From: Companilactobacillus nodensis DSM 19682 = JCM 14932 = NBRC 107160
GTDB lineage: Bacteria; Bacillota; Bacilli; Lactobacillales; Lactobacillaceae
Direction: 5' to 3'
Length of the DNA: 64,000 bases
Assembly: GCF_000615905.1 (NCBI RefSeq)
Contig: NZ_BAMN01000009.1
Span: 1-64,000, forward strand
Below are positions 32,337 through 39,562 of this stretch, piece after piece (the stretch's first letter is position 1; each line of letters begins with the position of its first letter). A model generated the notes under the pieces. The model was not told where the DNA came from. It saw only the letters and a program-made list of their open reading frames with translations, and ran no database searches. The position numbers were made by a program, and so were the translations under genes.

Positions 32337-32375
32337 ATGCCTGTTTACTCTCATAATTTGCGCTCCCACGCTTGA
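32337..32375 (+). CDS. 12-residue open frame with strong ribosome site before int
   Basis: ATG at 32337 follows AAGGAGGTG and reads MPVYSHNLRSHA then TGA, ending 16 bases before the integrase start. The ribosome site is stronger than that of int, so the small frame may be a leader that sets int translation. Too short to assert as a gene. Confidence 0.3.
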   Translation: MPVYSHNLRSHA

Positions 32376-32391
32376 AATGAGGAGTAATAAT

Positions 32392-33567
32392 ATGGCAACA
32401 ATAACAAAATATACATTAAAAAATGGCAAATCAATGTGGAGATGTATTTATCCTAGTAGCATTGATCCATTAACAAATAAAGTAAAAAGAACCACAAAAC
32501 GCGGCTTTAAAACTAAAGCGGAATGTCAAAAATTTCTAAATGCAAAATTATCTGAAATTGATAACCATGGATATTCTAACGACTCTGATCTTACTTATAA
32601 AAGAGTATATGAATATTTTCTTGAGTCCTATAAAAATACAGTCAAAGAGAGCACGCTAAATCGTGTTGAGGGGCTTTTTAAACACCACATCTTGCCTTCA
32701 CTGGGAAGTTTCAAGATAAAAAAAATAACCACTCCTATGTGCCAGGAAGTGGTTAATAAGTGGTCTAATGAACTATCATCATTCAAAATGGTTAAATACT
32801 ATGCGAATCTTGTATTTAAAGAAGCCATTAGATTAAAGATTATCTATGATAACCCTATGAGCTTAATTGTAATGCCAAAGAAAAAACAGCAAGTGGTTAA
32901 TAAACCAGCTAATTTTTGGACTAAGGAAGAAACAGCTATGTTCTTTGACCAACTATATAAAACTTATTTCGACCATAATCAAAAAGCCATAGCAATGTTC
33001 AGACTTTTATTTTTTTCCGGAATGAGAAAAGGTGAACTCTTAGCATTGCAGATCAACGATATTGATTTTGATAACAAGACATTGACCATCAATAAAACTG
33101 TAAGTCGTGGAATAGATAATAAACCTATTATTTCTACACCTAAAACTAAAACGTCTGTTAGAACTATCGGTCTTGATAGTCAAACTTGTTTAGTTTTAAA
33201 AAAGTGGCTTAAAGAATTGAGAAAAGAAATGTTTGTCCTTGGTTATAATATTGATAGCTCAAACGATCAATTATTGTTCCCTAACACACACAACGAACTA
33301 TTGAGCTTAACTAAAATCAATAAATGGTTACAGGTCATAATAAATACATACAATAAAAATCATGACGAAAAGTTAAAACGTATTAACATTCACGGAATCA
33401 GACATACAGCATGTTCCCTCATGCTTGAATCTGGTTCAAGTATCAAAGCTGTTCAACTTCAACTTGGACACTCTGATACATCCCAAATCATGAAAGTTTA
33501 TTGGCACATATCTAATAAAACACAAATGAATACTGTTAACAACCTCGCAAAGTTTGTGAATTTTTAA
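32392..33567 (+). CDS. int: Site-specific integrase (tyrosine recombinase)
   Basis: 391 residues from MATITKYTLKNGKSMWRCIY; AGGAGTAATAT precedes the start. N-terminal AP2-like arm-binding domain, SAM-like core domain, then catalytic residues: Arg in FSGMRKGELLALQ, His-x-x-Arg in NIHGIRHTACS, His in QLGHSDT, Tyr in KVYWHIS. It integrates and excises the prophage. Tandem 11-base repeats follow, then the right attachment region. Confidence 0.95.
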   Translation: MATITKYTLKNGKSMWRCIYPSSIDPLTNKVKRTTKRGFKTKAECQKFLNAKLSEIDNHGYSNDSDLTYKRVYEYFLESYKNTVKESTLNRVEGLFKHHILPSLGSFKIKKITTPMCQEVVNKWSNELSSFKMVKYYANLVFKEAIRLKIIYDNPMSLIVMPKKKQQVVNKPANFWTKEETAMFFDQLYKTYFDHNQKAIAMFRLLFFSGMRKGELLALQINDIDFDNKTLTINKTVSRGIDNKPIISTPKTKTSVRTIGLDSQTCLVLKKWLKELRKEMFVLGYNIDSSNDQLLFPNTHNELLSLTKINKWLQVIINTYNKNHDEKLKRINIHGIRHTACSLMLESGSSIKAVQLQLGHSDTSQIMKVYWHISNKTQMNTVNNLAKFVNF

Positions 33568-33569
33568 AG

Positions 33570-33591
33570 TGTGTCACGAGTGTGTCACGAG
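33570..33591. repeat. Tandem TGTGTCACGAG repeats after int
   Basis: Two perfect head-to-tail copies of TGTGTCACGAG (33570-33580 and 33581-33591), three bases after the integrase stop. Sites of this kind next to int usually bind the integrase N-terminal domain (arm sites) beside the attachment core. The core itself cannot be identified without the left end of the prophage. Confidence 0.55.
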
Positions 33592-33690
33592 CATATTTTA
33601 ACAGGCTGTAGCCCTTGTACCTATTGCTATTAAGGCATTTTGACCATTGAGGGTATCTTCCTCGTAGTTCGCTTATAAAATAACTTTTCC
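33592..33690. other. Presumed right prophage end (attR region)
   Basis: About 100 bases between the integrase arm repeats and the first host-side terminator. The prophage-host junction is most likely here, but the crossover sequence is not visible from this side alone. No tRNA end is seen. Confidence 0.4.
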
Positions 33691-33721
33691 CTCAAATCAT
33701 AATGGTTTGAGGGATTTTTTT
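33689..33721 (+). terminator. Rho-independent terminator
   Basis: CCCTCAAA / TTTGAGGG stem with loop TCATAATGG, then ATTTTTTT. Rightward, after the integrase and attachment region, so it may belong to the host gene interrupted by the phage or to int. Confidence 0.75.
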
Positions 33722-33728
33722 GTAAAGA

Positions 33729-33757
33729 AATAGCTATCAAATTACTTGATAGCTATT
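33729..33757. terminator. Bidirectional hairpin at end of leftward gene pair
   Basis: AATAGCTATCAA / TTGATAGCTATT, 12 perfect pairs with loop ATTAC, at the 3' end of the leftward gene 33753-33938. Flanked by T on both sides (short runs), so it can end transcription from either direction. Confidence 0.55.
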
Positions 33758-33938
33758 TTCTTAGTTCAATGTTTTTTAATTTAGGTGCAAGTTCATTGAA
33801 TAACGTTCTTATTTCCTTGGGAGTGTTGTTTTTGAAAGTAATGACCTGAAAAAGATCATCATGGGGAAATTCAGTAGTATCGATCCAAGGCAATATCCTA
33901 TTTGTAAATATTTGAATTTCTTCAGGTGCTTTTGCCAT
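33753..33938 (-). CDS. 61-residue partner of HEXXH protein
   Basis: MAKAPEEIQIFTNRILPWID to the end KNIELRK. The ATG at 33938 lies inside the last codons of the metalloprotease-like gene (overlap about 17 bases), so the two are coupled. Soluble, mixed helix and strand; no family recognised. Size and arrangement invite comparison with antitoxin or inhibitor genes. Confidence 0.55.
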   Translation of the reverse strand: MAKAPEEIQIFTNRILPWIDTTEFPHDDLFQVITFKNNTPKEIRTLFNELAPKLKNIELRK

Positions 33939-34587
33939 TATATCCATAAGATAGTATCTCCTTAATAAGTTTTATAAGATTCTTATCTAAAATTTTTGCT
34001 TCATCAACCTCAACTTCAGCGACTAGCTCATTAATAGAATTACTAAATAAAATTCCATTATAGGCGTCTAAACTTACATTCAACAAAAATGAGGGGTCAA
34101 TACAATTCTGATTTTTTACATAATTTACCAAAGATGCATCAATCACCATCTTAGCTTCTTCAACGTTATTATACTTGCCCAAACTATTATTGTATAGATT
34201 TTTAGCAGCGTCCCAATGTCTCTTGTGTACCAACTCATGAATCAATATTCCTTTAAAATTCCTAGCTGCAAAGTAATCATCATTTAACATCTTTTCTACT
34301 TTTCCATATGAATCTAAATTATCATTGATAAAAATAATGTCAGATATCCGATCGTATGCTGAAAAACTATCCGTTGGCATTTCAAAGTCTCTAACAATTA
34401 CTATTATAGGTATTTCATATTTATCAATACTCCGCAAAGTGATATTTAACATTTTAAGGATATTCCTGGAACGTTGATTATTTTTTTGCACCCAAATATT
34501 GTAATTTGTATTCACAGTCTTGTGCGCTCTAATTATTAATTTATCCAGCTTGAATACTCTAGACCTAGACATCATTTCAAATTCCAC
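33922..34587 (-). CDS. HEXXH-motif putative metallopeptidase
   Basis: 221 residues. The motif KGILIHELVHKRHWD (HEXXH) near residue 115 suggests a zinc-dependent peptidase; a Glu-rich third ligand region (ELVAEVEVDEAKIL) follows. No signal peptide. The start is uncertain (GTG at 34587, or ATG at 34575 or 34572). It is coupled to a 61-residue partner and lies next to the integrase, a spot often used by moron or toxin-antitoxin genes. Target unknown. Confidence 0.6.
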   Translation of the reverse strand: MEFEMMSRSRVFKLDKLIIRAHKTVNTNYNIWVQKNNQRSRNILKMLNITLRSIDKYEIPIIVIVRDFEMPTDSFSAYDRISDIIFINDNLDSYGKVEKMLNDDYFAARNFKGILIHELVHKRHWDAAKNLYNNSLGKYNNVEEAKMVIDASLVNYVKNQNCIDPSFLLNVSLDAYNGILFSNSINELVAEVEVDEAKILDKNLIKLIKEILSYGYNGKST

Positions 34588-34632
34588 GTAATTTACTATC
34601 TCCTCAAATAATCACTCTTATAACAAATTACG

Positions 34633-34672
34633 CAAAAAAATAACGATCCATCTCAATAGATGAATCGCTATT
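34633..34672 (-). terminator. Terminator of MarR-B3/4 operon
   Basis: Leftward: AATAGCGATTCATCT / AGATGGATCGTTATT (with G-U pairs) around ATTG, then TTTTTTT. Just after the stop of the B3/4 gene. Confidence 0.75.
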
Positions 34673-34673
34673 C

Positions 34674-35393
34674 TTAATATTCAACTGTGGCGCTTGGACT
34701 CTCAGCGCTTAATTTTTGAATCTTACCATCAATCTTAAAGTAGCCATCAGTTAATTCTTTTAACTTCTTAATAGCTTCGTCAGCACGTTTTGCTTGAGTT
34801 GCATTGATTGATTCAATAACCATTACGGCGTTCTTAGTATCTTCAGTCAACATAGTTCTTTGTGCCTCCCGCCAGTTCAAACAACGGCAAATGGCACCAG
34901 TATTATCATAATAAATTATTTCACCCTCTAGAGCTGGTGAATCCTCGTCAGCACCAAGTGGTTTGAAGGACTCTCCACCTTTGGCCATACCTAAATGTAA
35001 ATCTCCGTCCATTTTCTCCAAGTCTTCTCCACCACAAGGTACAGCAAACTCCAAAGAAATACTATTATAAATATCAACTAATGGATTGATCGGTGAGAAT
35101 TCTTTTCCTTGGTCAACACGTTTTAACAATGCTTCGATTGATGAACGTGCACCTTTTTTAGTCTTAAATTTACGTAATGCTTCACGCCATTCGTCAACTA
35201 CCGGATTCAACCTGAATGTATCATTTTGCAAAAATTCATGTGATTCTTTTGAAGCATCCTTTAGCAATCCTGCGAAATAAGGATCATCTTTCTCATCTAC
35301 CGTATTGTCAATTTTGTTCAAAGTTAAAATATTGATTTGTCCATCTGGAAATAAATCCCAAAATTCTTTGTCTATAATTACTTGTTTCTCCAA
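34674..35393 (-). CDS. B3/4 domain protein
   Basis: 239 residues. The middle has the B3/4 (tRNA-binding-type) signature found in phenylalanyl-tRNA synthetase beta subunits and stand-alone bacterial proteins: INPLVDIYNSISLEFAVPCG and EGEIIYYDNTGAICRCLNWR. Stand-alone members are thought to bind or correct mischarged tRNA; here a MarR regulator lies upstream in the same operon, 19 bases away. Confidence 0.85.
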   Translation of the reverse strand: MEKQVIIDKEFWDLFPDGQINILTLNKIDNTVDEKDDPYFAGLLKDASKESHEFLQNDTFRLNPVVDEWREALRKFKTKKGARSSIEALLKRVDQGKEFSPINPLVDIYNSISLEFAVPCGGEDLEKMDGDLHLGMAKGGESFKPLGADEDSPALEGEIIYYDNTGAICRCLNWREAQRTMLTEDTKNAVMVIESINATQAKRADEAIKKLKELTDGYFKIDGKIQKLSAESPSATVEY

Positions 35394-35411
35394 AATAAAT
35401 CCTCCAAAAAT

Positions 35412-35879
35412 TTAATAGTTTCTTTTATGTCCAGCTTTCACGTATTCCCAATCTCCAGCAATATTCGATTCTACCTTTTGTAATAACTCACCTAGCTGTT
35501 TCTGTTCTGACTCTGACAATCCTTTTAGAGCAATTGAATTAGAGTATTCGTTCTCCCTAATAATAAAGGGATATACATTCTTTCCCTTATTGGTTGGAAA
35601 AATCAGCCTTATTTTTTTATTAGTCACATCGCTTCGTCGTTCGATCATGCCATTTCTTTCTAGCTTCTGAACCGCACGAGCTGCTGTGGTCTTGTCTACC
35701 TTAATTAAGTTAGCCAATTGCTCCAAGATAATTCCCGGATTCTCGCATATCCTCACTAAATACAAATACTGTCCTCGAGTCAGATCAACCTCTTTAAACT
35801 CAATATTGCTAATAGAATCTAACGATCTAGCGATTATACCAATTGGTCTCAAGATATCACCCAACGATTCACCCTCCAT
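35412..35879 (-). CDS. MarR-family transcription regulator
   Basis: 155 residues, MEGESLGDILRPIGIIARSL. Winged helix: QYLYLVRICENPGIILEQLA, NLIKVDKTTAARAVQKLERN, GMIERRSDVTNKKIRLIFPT. Its promoter (35903-35931) contains the palindrome GTTGCAAATGCAAC over the -35, so self-repression is likely. Controls itself and the B3/4 gene. Confidence 0.9.
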   Translation of the reverse strand: MEGESLGDILRPIGIIARSLDSISNIEFKEVDLTRGQYLYLVRICENPGIILEQLANLIKVDKTTAARAVQKLERNGMIERRSDVTNKKIRLIFPTNKGKNVYPFIIRENEYSNSIALKGLSESEQKQLGELLQKVESNIAGDWEYVKAGHKRNY

Positions 35880-35902
35880 CTATTTACAAAATGAATATAC
35901 TT

Positions 35903-35932
35903 ATTCTAATTTATTTTTGTTGCAAATGCAAC
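35903..35932 (-). promoter_or_regulatory. MarR operon promoter with overlapping operator
   Basis: Leftward -35 TTGCAT (35931-35926) and -10 TAGAAT (35908-35903), spacing 17. The perfect palindrome GTTGCAAATGCAAC (35919-35932) covers the -35 box, the expected place for a MarR-type repressor site. Confidence 0.65.
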
Positions 35933-35949
35933 ATGATTATAAAAATAAA

Positions 35950-35971
35950 AGTGTGAATCTCTTTTCACACT
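35950..35971 (-). terminator. Terminator of acetyltransferase gene
   Basis: Leftward AGTGTGAA / TTCACACT stem with loop AAGAGA, then TTTATTTTTA. Directly after the acetyltransferase stop. Confidence 0.7.
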
Positions 35972-36496
35972 CTAATTTAACTCCATATTCAAAACGTAAT
36001 CAGTTTGAGGTTTATCACCCATATGAAAAATATGCGAGCTAACCTTTTTGAATCCCATACTAGTATAGAAGCTTAACGCACGGTCATTGTGCTCCCACAC
36101 TCCAAGACAGATGCTGGTTCTTTTTTTATCACGTGCTTCTTGAACTGCTTTATCGAACAATATTTTCCCGAATCCATGACGATAATATTCCTTCAAGACA
36201 TAGATTCTCTGAAGTTCCATATTCCCTTCTTCAGCATCATACCCCAATGTATTCATACCAAAATTAAGTTTTAAGTAAGCCACAGGCTTGCCATCAAACA
36301 TCAAAAAATAGAATTCTGAGTTCGATTCTCGTAGTTCACTTCCTAATACTTCGTCATTATATGATCTTTCCAAGTATTCCTTAATATGTTCATCAGTATT
36401 ATATGGTCCAAACGTTTCAGCAAATGTCTGGCGACTAATCTCTTGCAAAGACTTCAAGTCTTCAATTGTGCATCGATGTATCTTCATATCTTCCAT
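35972..36496 (-). CDS. GNAT acetyltransferase, PaiA-like
   Basis: About 174 residues from MEDMKIHRCTIEDLKSLQEI. GNAT fold: NMELQRIYVLKEYYRHGFGK is the acetyl-CoA loop, then LGVWEHNDRALSFYTSMGFK. The end, SSHIFHMGDKPQTDYVLNME, is characteristic of PaiA-type spermidine/spermine acetyltransferases. Start uncertain between 36511, 36496 and 36487. Single-gene unit. Confidence 0.85.
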   Translation of the reverse strand: MEDMKIHRCTIEDLKSLQEISRQTFAETFGPYNTDEHIKEYLERSYNDEVLGSELRESNSEFYFLMFDGKPVAYLKLNFGMNTLGYDAEEGNMELQRIYVLKEYYRHGFGKILFDKAVQEARDKKRTSICLGVWEHNDRALSFYTSMGFKKVSSHIFHMGDKPQTDYVLNMELN

Positions 36497-36556
36497 AACT
36501 ACGCCTACCATTTAATTAATAACTAAATCTTAGCAGAAAAGTTATGAAATCGTCTA

Positions 36557-36593
36557 GAAAAAAAAGAAGCCATCAGCATTCACTGATAGCTTC
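36557..36593 (-). terminator. Terminator of 41-residue gene
   Basis: Leftward GAAGCTATCAG / CTGATGGCTTC around TGAATG, followed by TTTTTTTTC. Confidence 0.75.
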
Positions 36594-36622
36594 GAGTAAA
36601 TTTGTGTTTAACAGACTTTCAA

Positions 36623-36748
36623 TTAGGCTTCTTGAAGTTTGCCAACAGCTTCTTCGATTGTCTTACCGTTAGCAAAAACATTTGTATTGTTTTTTTCATA
36701 AACGGTAAACAATTGAGTATCGGTATTTAAAGTTACTTGATATTTCAT
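36623..36748 (-). CDS. 41-residue conserved-looking small protein
   Basis: MKYQVTLNTDTQLFTVYEKN, then NTNVFANGKTIEEAVGKLQE and A. Excellent ribosome site (AAGGAGGTAAGCAAG) and its own terminator make it a real gene despite the size. Fold pattern beta-beta-alpha. No family known to me. The 180 bases upstream contain its promoter region and nothing else I can name. Confidence 0.7.
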   Translation of the reverse strand: MKYQVTLNTDTQLFTVYEKNNTNVFANGKTIEEAVGKLQEA

Positions 36749-36927
36749 CTTGCTTACCTCCTTAATAGTTATTAGTACTTAATATTAACCGTTTTCATAA
36801 ATTTGTCAAATAATTTAAGTCATTTTCCGTAAAACGGTTACAAAAATATTAATATATTTTATTTTAGGCACGTCTAAGCAAGCACTACAACGTTTTGAAA
36901 ACAAATGTAACCTCATTATAAAATGAT

Positions 36928-37287
36928 TTAATCTAAATGATTATTTTCATTCTGTTTATATTTTGTATTTCGACTGTGTCCATGCATTAAATCTCGAACA
37001 ACATCCTTACCTGGATGCACCAGATGATGAGTGTCTCTGAATTCAATACTCAGTTCAGTATGTGATCTAAGATCCGCTAGTACCTGCTGATAGACTTCCT
37101 TATTATGTGACATTTCTAACAGGTCATAGCTGTGAATCAGCCTCTCACCGGACTTCTGAGCTTGCAAAAAGAATCCATAACAATGGAACAAATGATTATC
37201 AACGATCAGTAAATGATAGCGCCAATGGTACTTACGCAAAAAATATTTATCAAAGTTTTCAATTAGCTTTTTAGATTCTTTTAACAA
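36928..37287 (-). CDS. Hypothetical protein downstream of umuC
   Basis: 119 residues, MLKESKKLIENFDKYFLRKY, rich in His and aromatic residues (HWRYHLLIVDNHLFHCYGFF). Third gene of the SOS-controlled yolD-umuC operon, 12 bases after umuC. Not recognised; its company suggests a DNA-damage role. Confidence 0.65.
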   Translation of the reverse strand: MLKESKKLIENFDKYFLRKYHWRYHLLIVDNHLFHCYGFFLQAQKSGERLIHSYDLLEMSHNKEVYQQVLADLRSHTELSIEFRDTHHLVHPGKDVVRDLMHGHSRNTKYKQNENNHLD

Positions 37288-37299
37288 AATATCACTACC

Positions 37300-38592
37300 T
37301 TATGCTCGATGTCCTCCAACCAATGAAGAACGACTGATCGCTGTTCCAGCCTTTGTTTTACTGTATCCACGTACAATTGACTTGTATCCATATTTACTTC
37401 TGATTTGATCAATTGTATGTTCAAGCTTTAAATTAGCTTCATGTCGTTTCTCGTCCTCAAATAAAGACATCTGAAAGTTATTCATCTTGCTGATACGATT
37501 GACTCTGACACTCAAATTACGCAGTGGTTCACCCTGCCACCTTTTCTCAAATAAATATTTAACAGCTCTAATAAAATCGTCTGTTGAATTGGTTGAATCA
37601 ATTTTGGTTTGGGCACTCCATCCTCGCTGCCCCTTCTCATTTGATTCTGAAAAACCAACTTGAATACCAACAACTTCACCCAAGACTTTGTGTTCTCTGA
37701 GCCTTGTTGCTACTTGATCAGATATTTCAAATAGGACTGTCTCTATATCATCCCTATTAGCGTAATCACGCATCAAAACCTGGCCATTACCGTAACCTTT
37801 GTTTTCAGCTCTGGGAACATATCTTTTTGCTAAGTCAGAATAATCTATTCCCCAGCTGTGAAAGTACAGTGCATCACCTAATACTCCAAATTTTTGTTTA
37901 AGCTTCTTTCTATCCGCATGTGCTAGATCATAAATCGAATGAATCCCAATTCGTTCCAACTTCTCAGCTGTCTTAGTTCCAATTGACCAAAAATCAGTTA
38001 AATTATTTATCTTCCAAACAGTATTTGGAACATCTTCATAACTCCAATACGCTCGCCACGGTGCTTCTTTTTTTGCATCATTATCTAATGCTAATTTTGC
38101 CATTAATGGATTGGGACCAATACCGATAGTTGTAACAATCCCCGTTTCATTAAAAATCTTATTCTGAATCTTTGCGGCGATTTCCTCATTACTACCGAAC
38201 AAACTGTGACTCTTAGTTACATCACAAAAGGCTTCATCAATACTATAAATAAAGCAATGCGCATCATCCGTAAACTGACGAACTATCTTATTGATTCGGT
38301 AATTGAGTTCAATATAATCGTGCATATGTGGCGAAACCAGCTCAATATCCATCTCCGGACGTATCTCATACTTCCGTGTTCCCAGCTTAACGCCATAATC
38401 CTTCTTCGTATCAGGGGAAGCTGCCAAAATCAAGCCGCCATCGGACTCTTCACGAGATAACACCGCAATCTTAGACGCTAAAGGATATTCACCACGCCTG
38501 ATTGCTTCAGTACTGGCAAAGAATGATTTGCAATCAATACACATGATATCTCGAACTGGCAACCGGCTTGGATCATCAAACGGTGTAATCAT
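37300..38592 (-). CDS. Y-family DNA polymerase (UmuC/UvrX-like)
   Basis: 430 residues. Palm motifs: DIMCIDCKSFFASTEA (first catalytic Asp) and FIYSIDEAFCDVT (SIDE); thumb helix-hairpin-helix FWSIGTKTAEKLERIGIHSI; C-terminal little-finger domain; a beta-clamp-like motif QMSLFEDE near residue 388. Translesion synthesis polymerase. ATGA overlap with yolD; under LexA control. Confidence 0.93.
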   Translation of the reverse strand: MITPFDDPSRLPVRDIMCIDCKSFFASTEAIRRGEYPLASKIAVLSREESDGGLILAASPDTKKDYGVKLGTRKYEIRPEMDIELVSPHMHDYIELNYRINKIVRQFTDDAHCFIYSIDEAFCDVTKSHSLFGSNEEIAAKIQNKIFNETGIVTTIGIGPNPLMAKLALDNDAKKEAPWRAYWSYEDVPNTVWKINNLTDFWSIGTKTAEKLERIGIHSIYDLAHADRKKLKQKFGVLGDALYFHSWGIDYSDLAKRYVPRAENKGYGNGQVLMRDYANRDDIETVLFEISDQVATRLREHKVLGEVVGIQVGFSESNEKGQRGWSAQTKIDSTNSTDDFIRAVKYLFEKRWQGEPLRNLSVRVNRISKMNNFQMSLFEDEKRHEANLKLEHTIDQIRSKYGYKSIVRGYSKTKAGTAISRSSLVGGHRA

Positions 38593-38969
38593 TCATTCCA
38601 CCACTTAATGTTTTGTTCCAATTTCACATAGCGAATATCTTCGACAAAAACCGACTTGACGCTACCATCATCTAAATACAAATAAACTTGGTCATTTTCG
38701 AATCCCGCAACTATACCGTGAATTTCGGGTACATAATTGTTATCCTTCAAAATATCTAATTGAATAACAATTGACTTAGAGTAATCCAATGATGATTGAA
38801 GGCTCTCATTAATAGCCATATCGTCCATTTCATCCTCAACTTGACGAGGTTGTTCTGATGTACGAACACTATCCAAAAATGCACTGTGATCGGATAACAG
38901 CCACCCCATCCACTTCATCATACCGCGGTCGTTATACAACCACTTCTCACGAGGAACGATCCGCTCCAT
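38589..38969 (-). CDS. YolD-like protein
   Basis: About 126 residues from MERIVPREKWLYNDRGMMKW, start at 38969 (a GTG at 38978 is too near the ribosome site). YolD-family proteins pair with Y-family polymerases in Firmicutes and lie directly upstream, as here. The beta-rich C-terminus HGIVAGFENDQVYLYLDDGS fits the family. Confidence 0.85.
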   Translation of the reverse strand: MERIVPREKWLYNDRGMMKWMGWLLSDHSAFLDSVRTSEQPRQVEDEMDDMAINESLQSSLDYSKSIVIQLDILKDNNYVPEIHGIVAGFENDQVYLYLDDGSVKSVFVEDIRYVKLEQNIKWWNE

Positions 38970-38992
38970 ATGAATCACCGTCCTTTATTTTT

Positions 38993-39021
38993 ATTATACG
39001 AACATATGTTCTATTTTTCAA
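38993..39021 (-). promoter_or_regulatory. LexA-controlled promoter of yolD-umuC
   Basis: Leftward -35 TTGAAA (39021-39016) and -10 TATAAT (38998-38993), spacing 17. The spacer holds CGAACATATGTTCT (38999-39012), a full match to the Gram-positive SOS box CGAAC-N4-GTTCN. LexA bound here would block polymerase. Confidence 0.9.
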
Positions 39022-39089
39022 GATGTTTTTCTGCCACTCTGGATATTTGTTATACTTGCCTTAAAGACAGTGGAAAAGGGGCAAGCACT

Positions 39090-39371
39090 ATGAAACTAGA
39101 TATTAACTTGATCAATGGTGACTCTATCACAATTACTGATGATACTTATATTGCAGCATGGAAGTCTTCCTCATCACGTTTTAGTGACGACGGGGATAAT
39201 TATTATTTGGAAAATATCTTTGAAGGTAATTTTGAGGATGGCAAAGTTACTGATGAAGATGAAATAATAAAAATTGAAGGATTGATTGGTGCTGCCGATT
39301 GGTTCACGATTGGCAAAGATAGCAACAAGACGTACAAATCGACTGCTGTTCTTAGTATCAGCAGAGACTAA
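39090..39371 (+). CDS. Hypothetical protein
   Basis: 93 residues, MKLDINLINGDSITITDDTY. Beta-rich, acidic loop (FSDDGDNYYLENIFEGNFED). Start at 39090 after AAAAGGGGCAAGC. Divergent from yolD and with its own terminator. No family recognised. Confidence 0.65.
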   Translation: MKLDINLINGDSITITDDTYIAAWKSSSSRFSDDGDNYYLENIFEGNFEDGKVTDEDEIIKIEGLIGAADWFTIGKDSNKTYKSTAVLSISRD

Positions 39372-39375
39372 AAAA

Positions 39376-39412
39376 AACGGGTATCTCAGATTAAACTGAG
39401 GTACCCGTTTTC
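39376..39412. terminator. Terminator after 39090 gene
   Basis: AACGGGTATCTCAG / CTGAGGTACCCGTT (14 pairs, one G-U) with loop ATTAAA, T after and A before, so usable in both directions. Confidence 0.85.
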
Positions 39413-39420
39413 TATATGTT

Positions 39421-39562
39421 TTTTGACACGCTCTACTTAAACGCGTTTACAAAAGACAACATCCTCCGCTTAGCTACAGATAATAAAGGATGCACAATTC
39501 ACATCAATTATTATCTTATGCTAATGCTCAGATATTCCCGTCTTTTGACACGCTCTACTTAA
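39421..39562. repeat. Direct repeat TTTTGACACGCTCTACTTAA, 102 bases apart
   Basis: The 20-base string occurs exactly at 39421-39440 and 39543-39562. The second copy contains the stop codon (39557-39555) of the LTA-synthase-like gene. The 102 bases between hold no gene. Probably a partial duplication of a gene end. Confidence 0.7.

Noticed and set aside
33592-33690. tRNA 3' end as attachment site
   Set aside because: No T arm or acceptor sequence can be found downstream of the integrase.
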